DNA of 46,502 nt from Clostridia bacterium (GCA_028720205.1 JAQYLE010000028.1:1-46502), one strand, 5' to 3'. Shown: positions 1 to 7,432, numbered from the stretch's first letter. Numbers and translations are program-made. The notes: a model not told the origin generated them from the letters alone.

Positions 1-2
1 TG

Positions 3-92
3 TTATTCGACGATTTTTCCTGTTACGACGACGGTTGTTATATAGGCAAAGTAAGCAAAGAAGTCATCGCTAAAATGCCCAAAGAAAATTGA
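3..92 (+). CDS. C-terminal end of a gene cut by the window edge
   Basis: One frame is open from base 3 and ends in TGA at 90-92, giving 29 residues that finish in KMPKEN. The other two forward frames stop earlier. No start lies in the window and no family can be recognised from so short a tail. It could be chance, but it would fit a plus-strand gene ending before the toxin-antitoxin promoter at 198. Confidence 0.3.
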   Translation, partial: LFDDFSCYDDGCYIGKVSKEVIAKMPKEN

Positions 93-197
93 ACGTAAAG
101 TACAATTCGGAAGAGAACTCCTGCATTGCTGCCGAACAAAGCGTTGACTTTTCGTTGAGACCAATTAAATAAATTATAAAATTTAGCGTATAACCTC

Positions 198-226
198 TTG
201 ACTTGCGGCTGAATATAGTATATAAT
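198..226 (+). promoter_or_regulatory. Sigma-A promoter of the toxin-antitoxin pair
   Basis: TTGACT (198-203) is followed by a 17-bp spacer and a perfect TATAAT (221-226). Transcription should begin near 233, just before the AAGGAG ribosome site at 236-241. This rules out an upstream in-frame start at 203, which would lie inside the -35 box. Confidence 0.85.
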
Positions 227-250
227 AAAGTCACAAGGAGAAAGAAGAGT

Positions 251-508
251 ATGACGATAATTCCTATGAGAGATATGAAAAACACGGTTGAAATAGAAAA
301 ACGTTGCGCGGAGGCAAACGGTCCGGTTTTTGTGACGAAGAACGGCTACGGTAAGCTTGTAGTAATGGATATAGAATATTACGAAAAGACGATGAGAAAA
401 ATTTACGAAGCAAAATTGATAAACGAAGGGCTTGCCGATTCAGAGAACGGAAGGGTAATCGACGGAGAGACGTTAAAAGCGAAATTGGCGGCGAAATATG
501 GTTTTTAA
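251..508 (+). CDS. Phd/YefM-type antitoxin
   Basis: This 85-residue protein has the Phd/YefM antitoxin layout. An N-terminal DNA-binding part (IIPMRDMKNTVEIEKRC) leads into the typical 'PVFVTKNGYGKLVVMDIEYYE' region (given here as PVFVTKNGYGK then LVVMDIEYYE), and a polar C-terminal tail would wrap the toxin. AAGGAG sits 9 bases before this ATG, and the promoter at 198-226 excludes longer starts. The stop overlaps the next gene, the usual antitoxin-first order. In this family the antitoxin neutralises the toxin and represses its own promoter. The family call is firm; the exact subgroup is not. Confidence 0.85.
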   Translation: MTIIPMRDMKNTVEIEKRCAEANGPVFVTKNGYGKLVVMDIEYYEKTMRKIYEAKLINEGLADSENGRVIDGETLKAKLAAKYGF

Positions 509-818
509 ATGTCGTTTTACAGAAAAAGCAGGTCGGGAGCTTGAAGATATACTGCAATATATTTCCGAAGATTTATGTAACGTAAGCGCGGCGGCATCAT
601 TCGGGAAAAAAGTGTTTGAAAACATAGACGCGTTATGTTCTTTTCCCGAAAGGGGTGTATTGGTGCAAAACGATCTGGTGGCAGATAAAACGGTGCGCCG
701 ATTGGTAATTGACAATTATCTTCTGTATTACAAGATTGATGAAACAGACAGTCGGATAGATATTCTCAGGATCGTTTACGGTAAGATGAATCTGGAAGAA
801 ATATACCGGCAATTTTAA
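498..818 (+). CDS. RelE/ParE-family toxin
   Basis: The 106-residue product starts inside the antitoxin gene (11-nt overlap), so the two are translationally coupled. It shows the RelE/ParE plan: an N-terminal helical part (FTEKAGRELEDILQYISEDL), a central 'FPERGVLVQND' segment, and C-terminal strands ending in VIDNYLLYYKID and ILRIVYGKMN. ParE members poison gyrase and RelE members cut mRNA on the ribosome; the sequence does not settle which applies here. The position beside conjugation-type genes fits an addiction module that stabilises the mobile element. Confidence 0.85.
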   Translation: MVFKCRFTEKAGRELEDILQYISEDLCNVSAAASFGKKVFENIDALCSFPERGVLVQNDLVADKTVRRLVIDNYLLYYKIDETDSRIDILRIVYGKMNLEEIYRQF

Positions 819-833
819 GAAAACATAAAAACA

Positions 834-870
834 GGGACGTAAGAAAAAATTCTTGCGCCCCTTTGACAGT
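834..870. terminator. Weak hairpin after the toxin gene
   Basis: GGGACGTAAGAA (834-845) can pair with TTCTTGCGCCCC (850-861), with one A/C mismatch and one G-U pair. The T-run after it is short and broken. It lies between the toxin gene and a convergent gene, so a bidirectional terminator is plausible but weakly supported. Confidence 0.35.
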
Positions 871-919
871 AAAAAACAAATGATAATGTAAAACGAGTGA
901 ACGATTTGTTGGATCTGAT

Positions 920-1213
920 TCAATTCCGTAACTGCGGCTGATAGGATTTGCCGCGAATTTCTATAAAACTTTTCGTAACGTTCGGTTTACCCACGTTGCA
1001 GGCGCGTATTAAAATATGTTCGGCGTTATAATCGGCTTTCGGGATATTGCCGCAGGTAAATTCTTCGTCTTTGCATACGGAGATTATTTCAAAACCTTTC
1101 GTTACGAAGAACGAGGAAAACTGCCATAACTTTTCAAATCTGCCGTTGCAATCGGCAATCAGGCAAACGTTCAAACCTTTGTGATAAGCGGTAATGCGGA
1201 AATAATTACTCAT
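920..1213 (-). CDS. Small conserved-type protein of unknown function
   Basis: This 97-residue protein has a good ribosome site (AAAAGGAGT, about 9 bases before ATG). It is the last gene of the minus-strand operon that begins near 5496, 30 bases after pcfJ. Basic, acidic and aromatic residues alternate, there is no signal peptide or membrane segment, and four cysteines are scattered without a clear metal motif. I do not recognise the family. Its place beside pcfJ/pcfK suggests a mobile-element housekeeping or accessory role. Confidence 0.55.
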   Translation of the reverse strand: MSNYFRITAYHKGLNVCLIADCNGRFEKLWQFSSFFVTKGFEIISVCKDEEFTCGNIPKADYNAEHILIRACNVGKPNVTKSFIEIRGKSYQPQLRN

Positions 1214-1243
1214 AGTTTTGTACTCCTTTTTATAATTTTGCTC

Positions 1244-2560
1244 TTACGCCGCGGTTATACGTTTTAACTTTCTGTTGGCATACGGCAGCCATTTTTTATT
1301 TACAAAGTCAAGCACGTCGTCGCTTGGTTTGCTGTCGTGCTTGCCGTAGCATTGCAGCACGCGTTTTTGCGACAAAGAGTATTCCACCGTAACCAGCGGA
1401 ATATCCGGGGATTCTTTCAGACGGATAAAGAAAATCAGCGATTCTTCGCGTACGAATTTCCTGTCGTAATTCATTCGACCTACGCAGTGGTGCAGCGCCT
1501 CGCCTTCTCTTACAAGATCGGACGGCTGATGCGCGATAACCGCCACGTAAACGGACTTTTTATCGTATTCCAGCCCCAGATACTTTTCGGCAACGGCGGC
1601 AAATTCTGCACAGAACGCTTTACGTTCCTCTTCGTCTTTCAGGGCTTTTGCGGTATGGTATTCGTCGATACGAATATCGTGCCAGCGCTTGAAATCGTGC
1701 GGATAGCGGTTTTTGTCCGCCGTCATATCCAGACCGAGGTAATTACAGGCGTTGAAATAATCCAGATAACCGTGCGCGTTTGCGCGCTGTTTTTCTAAAT
1801 AGAGCAGGAACTTTTCAAGGTCGCGCCTAAAAAGTTCGCGTAACGGTTTTAAAACCTCGTCTTTACATAAACGCATTTTAGCGACGTAAAAAGATTGTAA
1901 CTCGTAAACAGGTCTGTTTTTCTTGTACGCCTGCAACACCGCGGGAACGTAGACGGAAGATAGCGCAAAATCCTGCCTGTTGCGCGCAAGCCACTTGCAA
2001 AACCGTTTATCCTTTCCGCAAAGCCGCAATATCTGTTTGGAAAAGGCGAGGCGGTGCAAGCCGAGTTTCGTTAAGTATTCGATTTGCGGAAACTCTTCGT
2101 ACAAACGCAGGTATTTCAATAAATCCATGCCCGGGTACTTGTCCACGGCGGAATATCTGTATTCGGGAAACGCAGAAACGTACTCCCTGTTGACGATAGG
2201 CGCGAAAGGTGCGAAATATCTGTCGGATTGCAAGCCCCATTCGCCGTCCTCATACCATTTGGGGTAACGGGATAACCCTTCTTTGTACCAGCCTACGATA
2301 TAACCGGAAAGCGGGGTAAACGCGACGTCTTTGATAAAACACGTGTCCGAGTGGACGCCGTGCACGGCAATCTGTTTATAGTATAACCGTTTACGGTACT
2401 CTTTTACGGCGACGTATATGCGCACAAGTTCGCCGTCGTTTTTAGAAAGATACGAATAAAAGCGGGTGTTACCCCTGAACACGGGGCGGTATAGTTTGTC
2501 CGCCTTTTCTATTTTTTTGAGTATGTATTTCGGAATCGGTTTGATTTTTTCGATTTTCAT
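1244..2560 (-). CDS. pcfJ: PcfJ-like protein
   Basis: The 438-residue product matches the PcfJ-like family of Gram-positive conjugative elements. The diagnostic part is C-terminal (about 340-425): 'LVREGEALHHCVGRM', then KFV...ESLIFFIRLKESPDIPLVTVEY and VLQCYGKHDSKP. The N-terminal part is rich in Tyr, Arg and Lys. PcfJ was named from the pCF10 transfer region; its biochemical role is unknown. It lies directly after pcfK, the usual pairing. AAGGAGATAACTTT precedes the ATG, so the start is good. The family call is strong; the function is open. Confidence 0.8.
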   Translation of the reverse strand: MKIEKIKPIPKYILKKIEKADKLYRPVFRGNTRFYSYLSKNDGELVRIYVAVKEYRKRLYYKQIAVHGVHSDTCFIKDVAFTPLSGYIVGWYKEGLSRYPKWYEDGEWGLQSDRYFAPFAPIVNREYVSAFPEYRYSAVDKYPGMDLLKYLRLYEEFPQIEYLTKLGLHRLAFSKQILRLCGKDKRFCKWLARNRQDFALSSVYVPAVLQAYKKNRPVYELQSFYVAKMRLCKDEVLKPLRELFRRDLEKFLLYLEKQRANAHGYLDYFNACNYLGLDMTADKNRYPHDFKRWHDIRIDEYHTAKALKDEEERKAFCAEFAAVAEKYLGLEYDKKSVYVAVIAHQPSDLVREGEALHHCVGRMNYDRKFVREESLIFFIRLKESPDIPLVTVEYSLSQKRVLQCYGKHDSKPSDDVLDFVNKKWLPYANRKLKRITAA

Positions 2561-2575
2561 AAAGTTATCTCCTTG

Positions 2576-3316
2576 TTAAACTAAAATAAAGCAATCGCCG
2601 AGCAGATCGTACAGTTTGCAGACGGCTTCTGAATCGAAGGCTTTGGCAAAGTCTTTTTCTTCTTCTGACGTGCGTAAGGGTTCGGCGTTTTGTATGAGCG
2701 TTTTTTCCGTTGCGGTAAAATCAGTCGGTTCTTCTACGTCTCCGTCAAACCCGCGCATTTCCTCGTAAGAAAGAATTTCGCCGGTCTCTTCGTCGACTGT
2801 ATTTTGCATCGAGGCAAACGCCTCGCGAAAATCTTCCTGCGTCGGCGGCTCCGTTTCGTCTTGATTTTCTTCGTCGGCTTGCTCGCTTTGACCGCTCGGC
2901 TGCGTAAGCATATCGAACAGCGACGATTGAACGTTTTGCGGTTTTGCGGGCGAAACGACGGGGGTAGGGGCTTGTCGGGTTGCCGTTATTTTCGGCGCGG
3001 GTTTGTATATTTCGCCGTCCAAGGTGTAAAGCGTTCCTTCGATTGAATCTTCTTCAAAATAATGTATCGCCCAACCGAACACGACGGAATCTTCCACGCA
3101 CGCGCAGTTCGCGCCTTTTTCGGCGAGTTTTCTCGCTTCGTCGCAGGCGTATTTCATAAACCCCGAAAGCGTCTTTTTGTTTGTAAACGTTTTTCCGTCT
3201 TTTGTCAGCGGCGTGCCGTTGTTGATTTTTTCTGCAAGAGCGTCGCTCGCGTTTGCCTGTAAAAAGGCGAGTATGATTTCTTCCTGTTTGTTTTTCGCTT
3301 CTAAATTCAGTTTCAT
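2576..3316 (-). CDS. pcfK: PcfK-like protein (family that includes AcrIIA9)
   Basis: The N-terminal ~110 residues have the PcfK-like pattern (an F-x-N-K-K-T segment, FMKYACDEARKLA, then VVFGWAIHYFEEDSIEG), followed by a long, acidic, low-complexity tail rich in Pro, Gln and Glu. PcfK is a partner of PcfJ in conjugative elements. To my knowledge the anti-Cas9 protein AcrIIA9 belongs to this family, so a defence-inhibiting role is possible but not shown. I prefer the second ATG (3316): the perfect AGGAGG is 8 bases from it and only 2 from the ATG at 3322. The AGGAGG overlaps the end of the preceding gene. Confidence 0.75.
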   Translation of the reverse strand: MKLNLEAKNKQEEIILAFLQANASDALAEKINNGTPLTKDGKTFTNKKTLSGFMKYACDEARKLAEKGANCACVEDSVVFGWAIHYFEEDSIEGTLYTLDGEIYKPAPKITATRQAPTPVVSPAKPQNVQSSLFDMLTQPSGQSEQADEENQDETEPPTQEDFREAFASMQNTVDEETGEILSYEEMRGFDGDVEEPTDFTATEKTLIQNAEPLRTSEEEKDFAKAFDSEAVCKLYDLLGDCFILV

Positions 3317-3328
3317 TTTCATTTCCTC

Positions 3329-3706
3329 CTAAAAAGGCAGTTCGCCGAGTAATTTTGCAACTTTCCATTCCAAACTTTCAAGCGAAGCGTATTGATTAAA
3401 GCCGCCGTGATAATCGACTTCGTTTTTTGCGGTTCTGATAAGGATATGCTTATACCATTCGTTTGAAAAGTAGCGCACGTCGCTGATAGAAATGTAGACG
3501 TATTTGTTTTCCGTACCGCCTTTGATAAACGCCGAAAAGCAGTAGTGATTTTTGCCTACGTTTACAAGCTTCCAACGGTTGTTGCGGCATATGGCTTTCA
3601 GATAGTTTATATATTTCGTCTGAAAGACCTTGTAATCTTCGCCCGTATAACAACCGGACGAAAATTCGTAATTCAAGTATTTTTGCAAGTCTTTGAGCGT
3701 AGTCAT
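3329..3706 (-). CDS. Hypothetical protein in the pcfJ/pcfK operon
   Basis: This 125-residue protein is rich in Tyr, Asn and Lys, with no signal peptide, membrane segment or motif I recognise. AAGGAGT lies about 8 bases before ATG. Its stop codon overlaps the ribosome site of pcfK, so translation of the two is probably coupled. Position suggests an accessory protein of the conjugative element. Confidence 0.6.
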   Translation of the reverse strand: MTTLKDLQKYLNYEFSSGCYTGEDYKVFQTKYINYLKAICRNNRWKLVNVGKNHYCFSAFIKGGTENKYVYISISDVRYFSNEWYKHILIRTAKNEVDYHGGFNQYASLESLEWKVAKLLGELPF

Positions 3707-3712
3707 AGTAAT

Positions 3713-3925
3713 TTACTCCTTTATAATTTCGTAAACGTCATCGGCGTAGTAAGAGCCGTTAAACCAATTAAAACGAGCGACGCATAACACGCCGCTCGAA
3801 TTGATTTTTACTTTATAAGCATTGTTGCCGATTTCTTCAAGAACAGTAATTTCTCCCATTTCGGTAGAGTTCATTTTGCCGAGATTGAGGGATTGAATAT
3901 AAGCTATTGCTTTAAATGGTTTCAT
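3713..3925 (-). CDS. Small hypothetical protein, beta-rich
   Basis: The 70-residue product has a GGAGG site about 9 bases upstream and lies 6 bases before the next operon gene. The pattern of short hydrophobic stretches (ITVLEEIG, AYKVKINSSGVLCVARF) suggests a small beta-barrel or SH3-like fold. No family is recognised. The tight packing and the ribosome site support a real gene. Confidence 0.5.
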   Translation of the reverse strand: MKPFKAIAYIQSLNLGKMNSTEMGEITVLEEIGNNAYKVKINSSGVLCVARFNWFNGSYYADDVYEIIKE

Positions 3926-3926
3926 T

Positions 3927-4232
3927 TTAATTGACCTCCATAATTAACAAATCAACAAAAGAGTGCATATTGTAGTCCCATTGATCTTCAATATGCCAAT
4001 AGACTTCGGAATCTCCGGAGTTATTATCGTCACACCAAAATTCATAGTGCCCGTTAGGTTCTCCGTTATCGTCAAAGTCAATGTTGCCCACCCACGAATT
4101 ATCGGGGTTATATTCTGCCTGAACGAGGTTTTTGAATTTATCGTATGCCTTTTCGTAAGTAGAGTAGACAAATAACTCAACGTCTGCCGCGTCCGTCGTG
4201 GACCAATCAAATTTTACGATATATACCATCAT
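3927..4232 (-). CDS. Very acidic small protein, possible DNA mimic
   Basis: The protein has 101 residues, of which 22 are Asp or Glu, with only four Lys and no Arg, so the net charge is near -18. Aromatic residues are frequent (YEFWCDDNN, VYWHIEDQWDY). This composition resembles DNA-mimic inhibitors such as ArdA, which lies two genes upstream in the same operon. That is an analogy from composition and context only; no family is recognised. GGAGA lies about 9 bases before the tandem ATGATG start, so either ATG may be used. Confidence 0.55.
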   Translation of the reverse strand: MMVYIVKFDWSTTDAADVELFVYSTYEKAYDKFKNLVQAEYNPDNSWVGNIDFDDNGEPNGHYEFWCDDNNSGDSEVYWHIEDQWDYNMHSFVDLLIMEVN

Positions 4233-4245
4233 TTACAAATTCTCC

Positions 4246-4647
4246 TTATGCCGTTCTGATCAGACCGCCGAACTGCGGTTTAATGCCGATGCTGCCAAAT
4301 TCGGAACAGAAATCGTCGTCCATATTTTTTACGTAGGCGAGAGCGCAACCGGCTTTAAGGTCGTCACGGTCGTACTCCCATTCGTCTTCGTCTTTTGAAA
4401 CGTAAAGAAGGGCATACAGTTCGCCGAATTCCGTGAAATTGTGTATAACGTGATATACAAGGGCGCCGTGTTCTTTTTCAAAATCGTCTACGATCGCCTG
4501 TTGGTCACCGTTAAGCCAATATAAAAATCCGCCGTTCTCAGACAGATTTACAATGCCTTCTTTTTCAAACTCGCGAATAACGTTTTCGTGCAGTTTTAAC
4601 AGTTTCATTCTTGCGATTGCCTCTTGTTTTTGTTTTACTTTTTCCAT
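4246..4647 (-). CDS. Hypothetical operon protein with acidic C-terminal half
   Basis: The 133-residue product has a basic helical N-terminus (about 1-30) followed by a mixed, mostly acidic domain (SKDEDEWEYDRDD, NMDDDF). AAGGAGA lies 8 bases before ATG. It sits between ardA and the acidic 101-residue gene, with short gaps on both sides. No family is recognised. A DNA-mimic or regulatory role in the antirestriction cluster is a guess from context. Confidence 0.55.
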   Translation of the reverse strand: MEKVKQKQEAIARMKLLKLHENVIREFEKEGIVNLSENGGFLYWLNGDQQAIVDDFEKEHGALVYHVIHNFTEFGELYALLYVSKDEDEWEYDRDDLKAGCALAYVKNMDDDFCSEFGSIGIKPQFGGLIRTA

Positions 4648-4669
4648 TTTTGGTTTCTCCTTGTAAATT

Positions 4670-5224
4670 TTATCTTCTTATTTCAACGATTCCGCCGTCG
4701 TATTCGTGGAAACCGTCATAACTGAATTCTTCGCCGTAACGCTTGTAATCTATGAAATTTTCAAGACGTTCGGGGATTTCAATACAATCCACTTCGTGCA
4801 GAAAGTAATAGCCTAAATCGTACCAATCGAAGTCGGGATAGAGGTAAATATCGTCGTCCCAATTTTCTTCATATTTGTCTACAAGGCTTTCCCAAGCGGC
4901 ATAGCCTTCGATATCGCAATAGATTTCCATTTTTTCGTATTTGTCGTCATCGTCTAAAACGCCTGACTTTTTAAGCGTTTCAAATAAGGTTTGCGGATTT
5001 ACGTAATCCCAATTCCCGACGTTCGCCGGGAAGTTCTCTACGTCCTGAACGAAAAGTTCTTCGTCGATTCCGTCAAGTTCAAAGCCTTGTTTTTTAAGTT
5101 CTTCCAGGATTTCGTCCCAATTTTTGTAATCGTTCAGACAAATCCATTTCGAGCCTAACGCGCGTTCGTTACATTCGTTATAACTGCCCCAAGAACCGAT
5201 TACAATATTGATTTCGTTTTTCAT
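4670..5224 (-). CDS. ardA: ArdA-family antirestriction protein
   Basis: The 184 residues fit the usual ArdA length of about 165-190. The start NIVIGSWGSYNECNERALGS corresponds to the ArdA opening in which a short strand leads to Y-N-x-G/C-x-x-x-G. An acidic middle follows, then FLHEVDCIEIPERLENFIDY and a Y-G-E-E-F-x-Y-D-G-F segment. ArdA is a dimeric, elongated DNA mimic that binds Type I restriction-modification enzymes and protects incoming conjugative DNA. Its ATG overlaps the previous gene's TGA (ATGA), showing translational coupling. It is near the front of the operon, so it would be made early. Confidence 0.8.
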   Translation of the reverse strand: MKNEINIVIGSWGSYNECNERALGSKWICLNDYKNWDEILEELKKQGFELDGIDEELFVQDVENFPANVGNWDYVNPQTLFETLKKSGVLDDDDKYEKMEIYCDIEGYAAWESLVDKYEENWDDDIYLYPDFDWYDLGYYFLHEVDCIEIPERLENFIDYKRYGEEFSYDGFHEYDGGIVEIRR

Positions 5225-5496
5225 TGCTCTGCCTCCTCAAAAGTTTCTATGTTTTCAAAGTCCGCCAGGTCGATTTTTTCAAACATAGGTCCGTACTCAA
5301 AATAAAGACGATCGCCGTCGGCTTTCAAGTCGAACGCGCAAACGCTTATTCTGCCTCGGTTACTGATAGCAACCGTGATTTCGTTTCGTGCCATATTTAT
5401 TCCGACAATGTTGAAAGTGATAAAGCACTCGCCGTCGTAATACTCGAATTCGTTCAAGTAATACTTTCTGAAGTTTTGTAAATCTTCTTTTTTCAT
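5221..5496 (-). CDS. First gene of the antirestriction operon, unknown function
   Basis: This 91-residue acidic protein (19 Asp/Glu against about 10 Lys/Arg) has no recognised domain. The Shine-Dalgarno CGGAGG lies 8 bases before ATG. It is the first cistron after the structured leader at 5518-5756 and overlaps ardA by 4 nt, so it is co-translated with it. It may be an accessory of ArdA or another inhibitor; nothing more can be said from the sequence. Confidence 0.55.
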   Translation of the reverse strand: MKKEDLQNFRKYYLNEFEYYDGECFITFNIVGINMARNEITVAISNRGRISVCAFDLKADGDRLYFEYGPMFEKIDLADFENIETFEEAEQ

Positions 5497-5517
5497 ATTG
5501 GATTACCTCCGATTTAA

Positions 5518-5756
5518 TTTATTTTGCCTTTCGGCAAAGATGCAGTAGCACCGAAAAAAGCAATATTCGGTATAAATCAAAGTCGCAAATCCGGAAGTCA
5601 ACGAAACAGGAAAAATCGTTGCGTAAATAAAAAAAAGAGCCGAACTTTTTGTAAAGTTCGACTTTTAAGGATATTATAAATTTTCAGCGACGATTTTTCC
5701 CGTTGACTTTCGCTTTTTTCTGTGCTACAAAGACAAAGCCGAAAAGGCAATAAATC
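5518..5756 (-). promoter_or_regulatory. Structured palindromic leader A (novel element)
   Basis: This ~240-nt non-coding block precedes the antirestriction operon. In transcript order it has an outer arm (5756-5709), an inner arm (5712-5685), a terminator hairpin with U-run (5663-5629), the inner arm's complement (5625-5591) and the outer arm's complement (5561-5518). Key complementary pieces are AAGTCAACGGGAAAAATCG with CGATTTTTCCTG..GTTGACTT, and GCCTTTTCGGC with GCCGAAAGGC. The last arm can alternatively form its own hairpin with a GAAA loop just before the ribosome site. A related copy stands at 44347-44592 at the same distance from its gene. Attenuation is inferred, not shown. Confidence 0.65.
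5629..5663 (-). terminator. Intrinsic terminator inside leader A
   Basis: On the minus strand AGTCGAACTTT (5663-5653) pairs with AAAGTTCGGCT (5648-5638) around a 4-nt loop, with one G-U pair, and runs into eight T's (5636-5629). It lies between the leader promoter (5869-5896) and the first gene, so transcripts must read through it for the operon to be expressed. Confidence 0.8.
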
Positions 5757-5868
5757 AATGAATGGTTTATTCTTCTTTAAATTCGATAATAAATGCTGTC
5801 GAATTTATTTTACTTGGTTTTCAGAAAATTAACAAAATAAGAAAATACGCTTAAATATACTTGCAAAC

Positions 5869-5896
5869 ATTATAATTTTGAGTATAAGATCGTCAA
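5869..5896 (-). promoter_or_regulatory. Promoter of the antirestriction operon leader
   Basis: On the minus strand TTGACG (5896-5891) is followed by a 16-bp spacer and TATAAT (5874-5869). Predicted transcription starts near 5862, giving a leader of about 365 nt before the first gene. It stands back to back with the DUF1016 promoter, with 30 bp between the two -35 boxes. Confidence 0.75.
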
Positions 5897-5926
5897 GGAG
5901 AATATATTACAAATCGGTAAAAGTGA

Positions 5927-5955
5927 TTGAAAATGTCAACTTTTTATGCTATACT
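5927..5955 (+). promoter_or_regulatory. Promoter of the DUF1016 nuclease gene
   Basis: TTGAAA (5927-5932), a 17-bp spacer and TATACT (5950-5955) form a good sigma-A promoter. A TATAAT at 5955-5960 overlaps it but is too far from the -35 box. The start would be near 5963, about 43 nt before the gene. Confidence 0.65.
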
Positions 5956-6005
5956 ATAATCAATTGAAAAAAACAAAAATATGTTTTTGTGTTTGAGGTG
6001 GTTAT

Positions 6006-7007
6006 ATGCTTATAAATGATAATCAATACTTAGGCGTAATCGAGTCGATTAAAACGGAAATATCGAAGGCGCAGTATAGTGCGGCTTTGCATATAAACAA
6101 GGAACTGACTTTGCTTTATTATCATATAGGAAGCATTATCAACGAACACAAAACTTGGGGAAACAAGTTCATTGATAATCTTGCCAAAGATATAAAAATC
6201 GCATACCCGAGTTCTACGGGCTATTCCGTTCGCAATCTCAAATACATGGCGAAATTTGCCGCAGAATACGACGAGCAATTTGTGCAGACGGTATCTGCAC
6301 AAATTCCATGGTCGCACAATGTTACGATTATCGAAAAAGTTAAAAGCTCGGAAAAACGAGAGTGGTATATCAAGAAAACCATTGAAAACGGATGGTCGCA
6401 TAACGTACTCGTGCATCAGATCGAAAGCGGGCTTTATGAACGGCAAGTTATCGCCAACAAGATTTCTAATTTTGAAAATCTTTTGCCCGCGGCGCAAAGC
6501 GAACTCGCCGTGCAAACAATGAAAGATCCGTATGTGTTCGATTTTATTCCGTTTAAGGAAGATATGGTCGAAAGGGATATAGAAAAAGCGCTCGTAAAAG
6601 AAATTACGTCGCTTCTTCTTGAACTCGGCACGGGGTTTGCCTTTCTCGGAAATCAGTATCATCTGACCGTCGGCGGCGACGATTTTTATATCGACTTACT
6701 TTTTTACAATTTGAATCTTCGCTGTTACGTTGTAATAGAACTAAAAACAGGCGATTTCAAGCCCGAATATGCGGGGCAATTGAATTTTTATCTTTCGGCG
6801 GTAGACGGAGAACTGAAAAAGGAAACCGACAATCCCACGATCGGATTGTTGCTTTGCAAAAGCAAAAATAATCTCGTCGCAGAATATTCTTTGAAAGATA
6901 TGAGCAAACCTATGGGTATTAGCGAATATAAATTCGGTAGTGTTTTACCCGAAGAATTAAGCAAACAATTACCGTCCGTTGAGGATATACAAAAGCGAAT
7001 CAAATAA
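6006..7007 (+). CDS. DUF1016/YhcG-type PD-(D/E)XK nuclease
   Basis: The 333-residue protein has the two-part DUF1016 (YhcG) layout. The N-terminal half is helical and DNA-associated (HINKELTLLYYHIGSIINE; YPSSTGYSVRNLKYMAKFA). The C-terminal half is a PD-(D/E)XK nuclease fold, with catalytic residues in FYIDLLFYN and CYVVIELKTGDF followed by AGQLNFYLSAVD. These proteins are common in genomic islands and beside restriction loci; their exact role is unsettled. GAGGTG precedes the ATG. It is transcribed away from the antirestriction operon, close to the left att fragment, as expected for cargo. Confidence 0.9.
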   Translation: MLINDNQYLGVIESIKTEISKAQYSAALHINKELTLLYYHIGSIINEHKTWGNKFIDNLAKDIKIAYPSSTGYSVRNLKYMAKFAAEYDEQFVQTVSAQIPWSHNVTIIEKVKSSEKREWYIKKTIENGWSHNVLVHQIESGLYERQVIANKISNFENLLPAAQSELAVQTMKDPYVFDFIPFKEDMVERDIEKALVKEITSLLLELGTGFAFLGNQYHLTVGGDDFYIDLLFYNLNLRCYVVIELKTGDFKPEYAGQLNFYLSAVDGELKKETDNPTIGLLLCKSKNNLVAEYSLKDMSKPMGISEYKFGSVLPEELSKQLPSVEDIQKRIK

Positions 7008-7014
7008 GTATGCA

Positions 7015-7266
7015 GTGGCTTGTGGATACGAGTCAAAGGTATATTGGAATATGTTTGCTTCTTCCGATGTGGCAAAGCAAATAGAAAAAGGTAATCCGAG
7101 ATTTTTAGTTGGATATTCTGCCATAGATTTATTGGACGTCGTTGTAAGCACTACGGCTTCAAATGTCCGATTGCTTGAATCTAAGCCGTTTTTTAGTCGT
7201 TCCGAATTTAATCGGGCGGGGTGGCGTTTGGCGCAAAAGGGTAATAATTTACGGCATAAGTCTTAG
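7015..7266 (+). CDS. Small ORF of unknown function, possibly a gene remnant
   Basis: An open frame runs from inside the end of the nuclease gene to TAG at 7264-7266. There is no ATG; the best start is GTG at 7015, without a clear ribosome site. A segment (VAKQIEKGNPRFLVGYSAIDLL, written here as VAKQIEKGNPR then FLVGYSAIDLL) looks protein-like, so this may be the remainder of a short gene that has lost its start. I cannot name a family. Confidence 0.25.
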   Translation: MACGYESKVYWNMFASSDVAKQIEKGNPRFLVGYSAIDLLDVVVSTTASNVRLLESKPFFSRSEFNRAGWRLAQKGNNLRHKS

Positions 7267-7407
7267 ATTTAAAAGATTGATTTTGTTTAAAAGATTTTCG
7301 AAAAATGGTCAACGAACTTAAAGGACGAAAAGAAAACAATTTGGCGAAAGATTGGCGAAAAATCGCTGAATCCCTTTAAAATAAAGGCTTTTTTTAGGCT
7401 CTTCAGG

Positions 7408-7432
7408 GGTTCGAATCCAGCTACCCCAGCCA
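7408..7432 (+). repeat. att site: 25-nt 3' fragment of tRNA-Gln
   Basis: The block GGTTCGAATCC...CCCCAGCCA is identical to the last 25 nt of the intact tRNA-Gln at 36161-36236, and no tRNA 5' part precedes it. Such a 3' tRNA fragment beside a tyrosine integrase is the normal mark left by integration into a tRNA gene. Just to its left, ATTTGGCGAAAG and ATTGGCGAAAA (7339-7361) are direct repeats that could be integrase arm sites of the left element. Confidence 0.85.

Noticed and set aside
203-250. N-terminal extension of the antitoxin
   Set aside because: The start would lie in the -35 box of a near-consensus promoter; the ATG at 251 has a ribosome site.
5518-5756. An invertible promoter switch
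   Set aside because: The inverted arms are imperfect and no invertase-type site or promoter lies between them; the apex holds a terminator.
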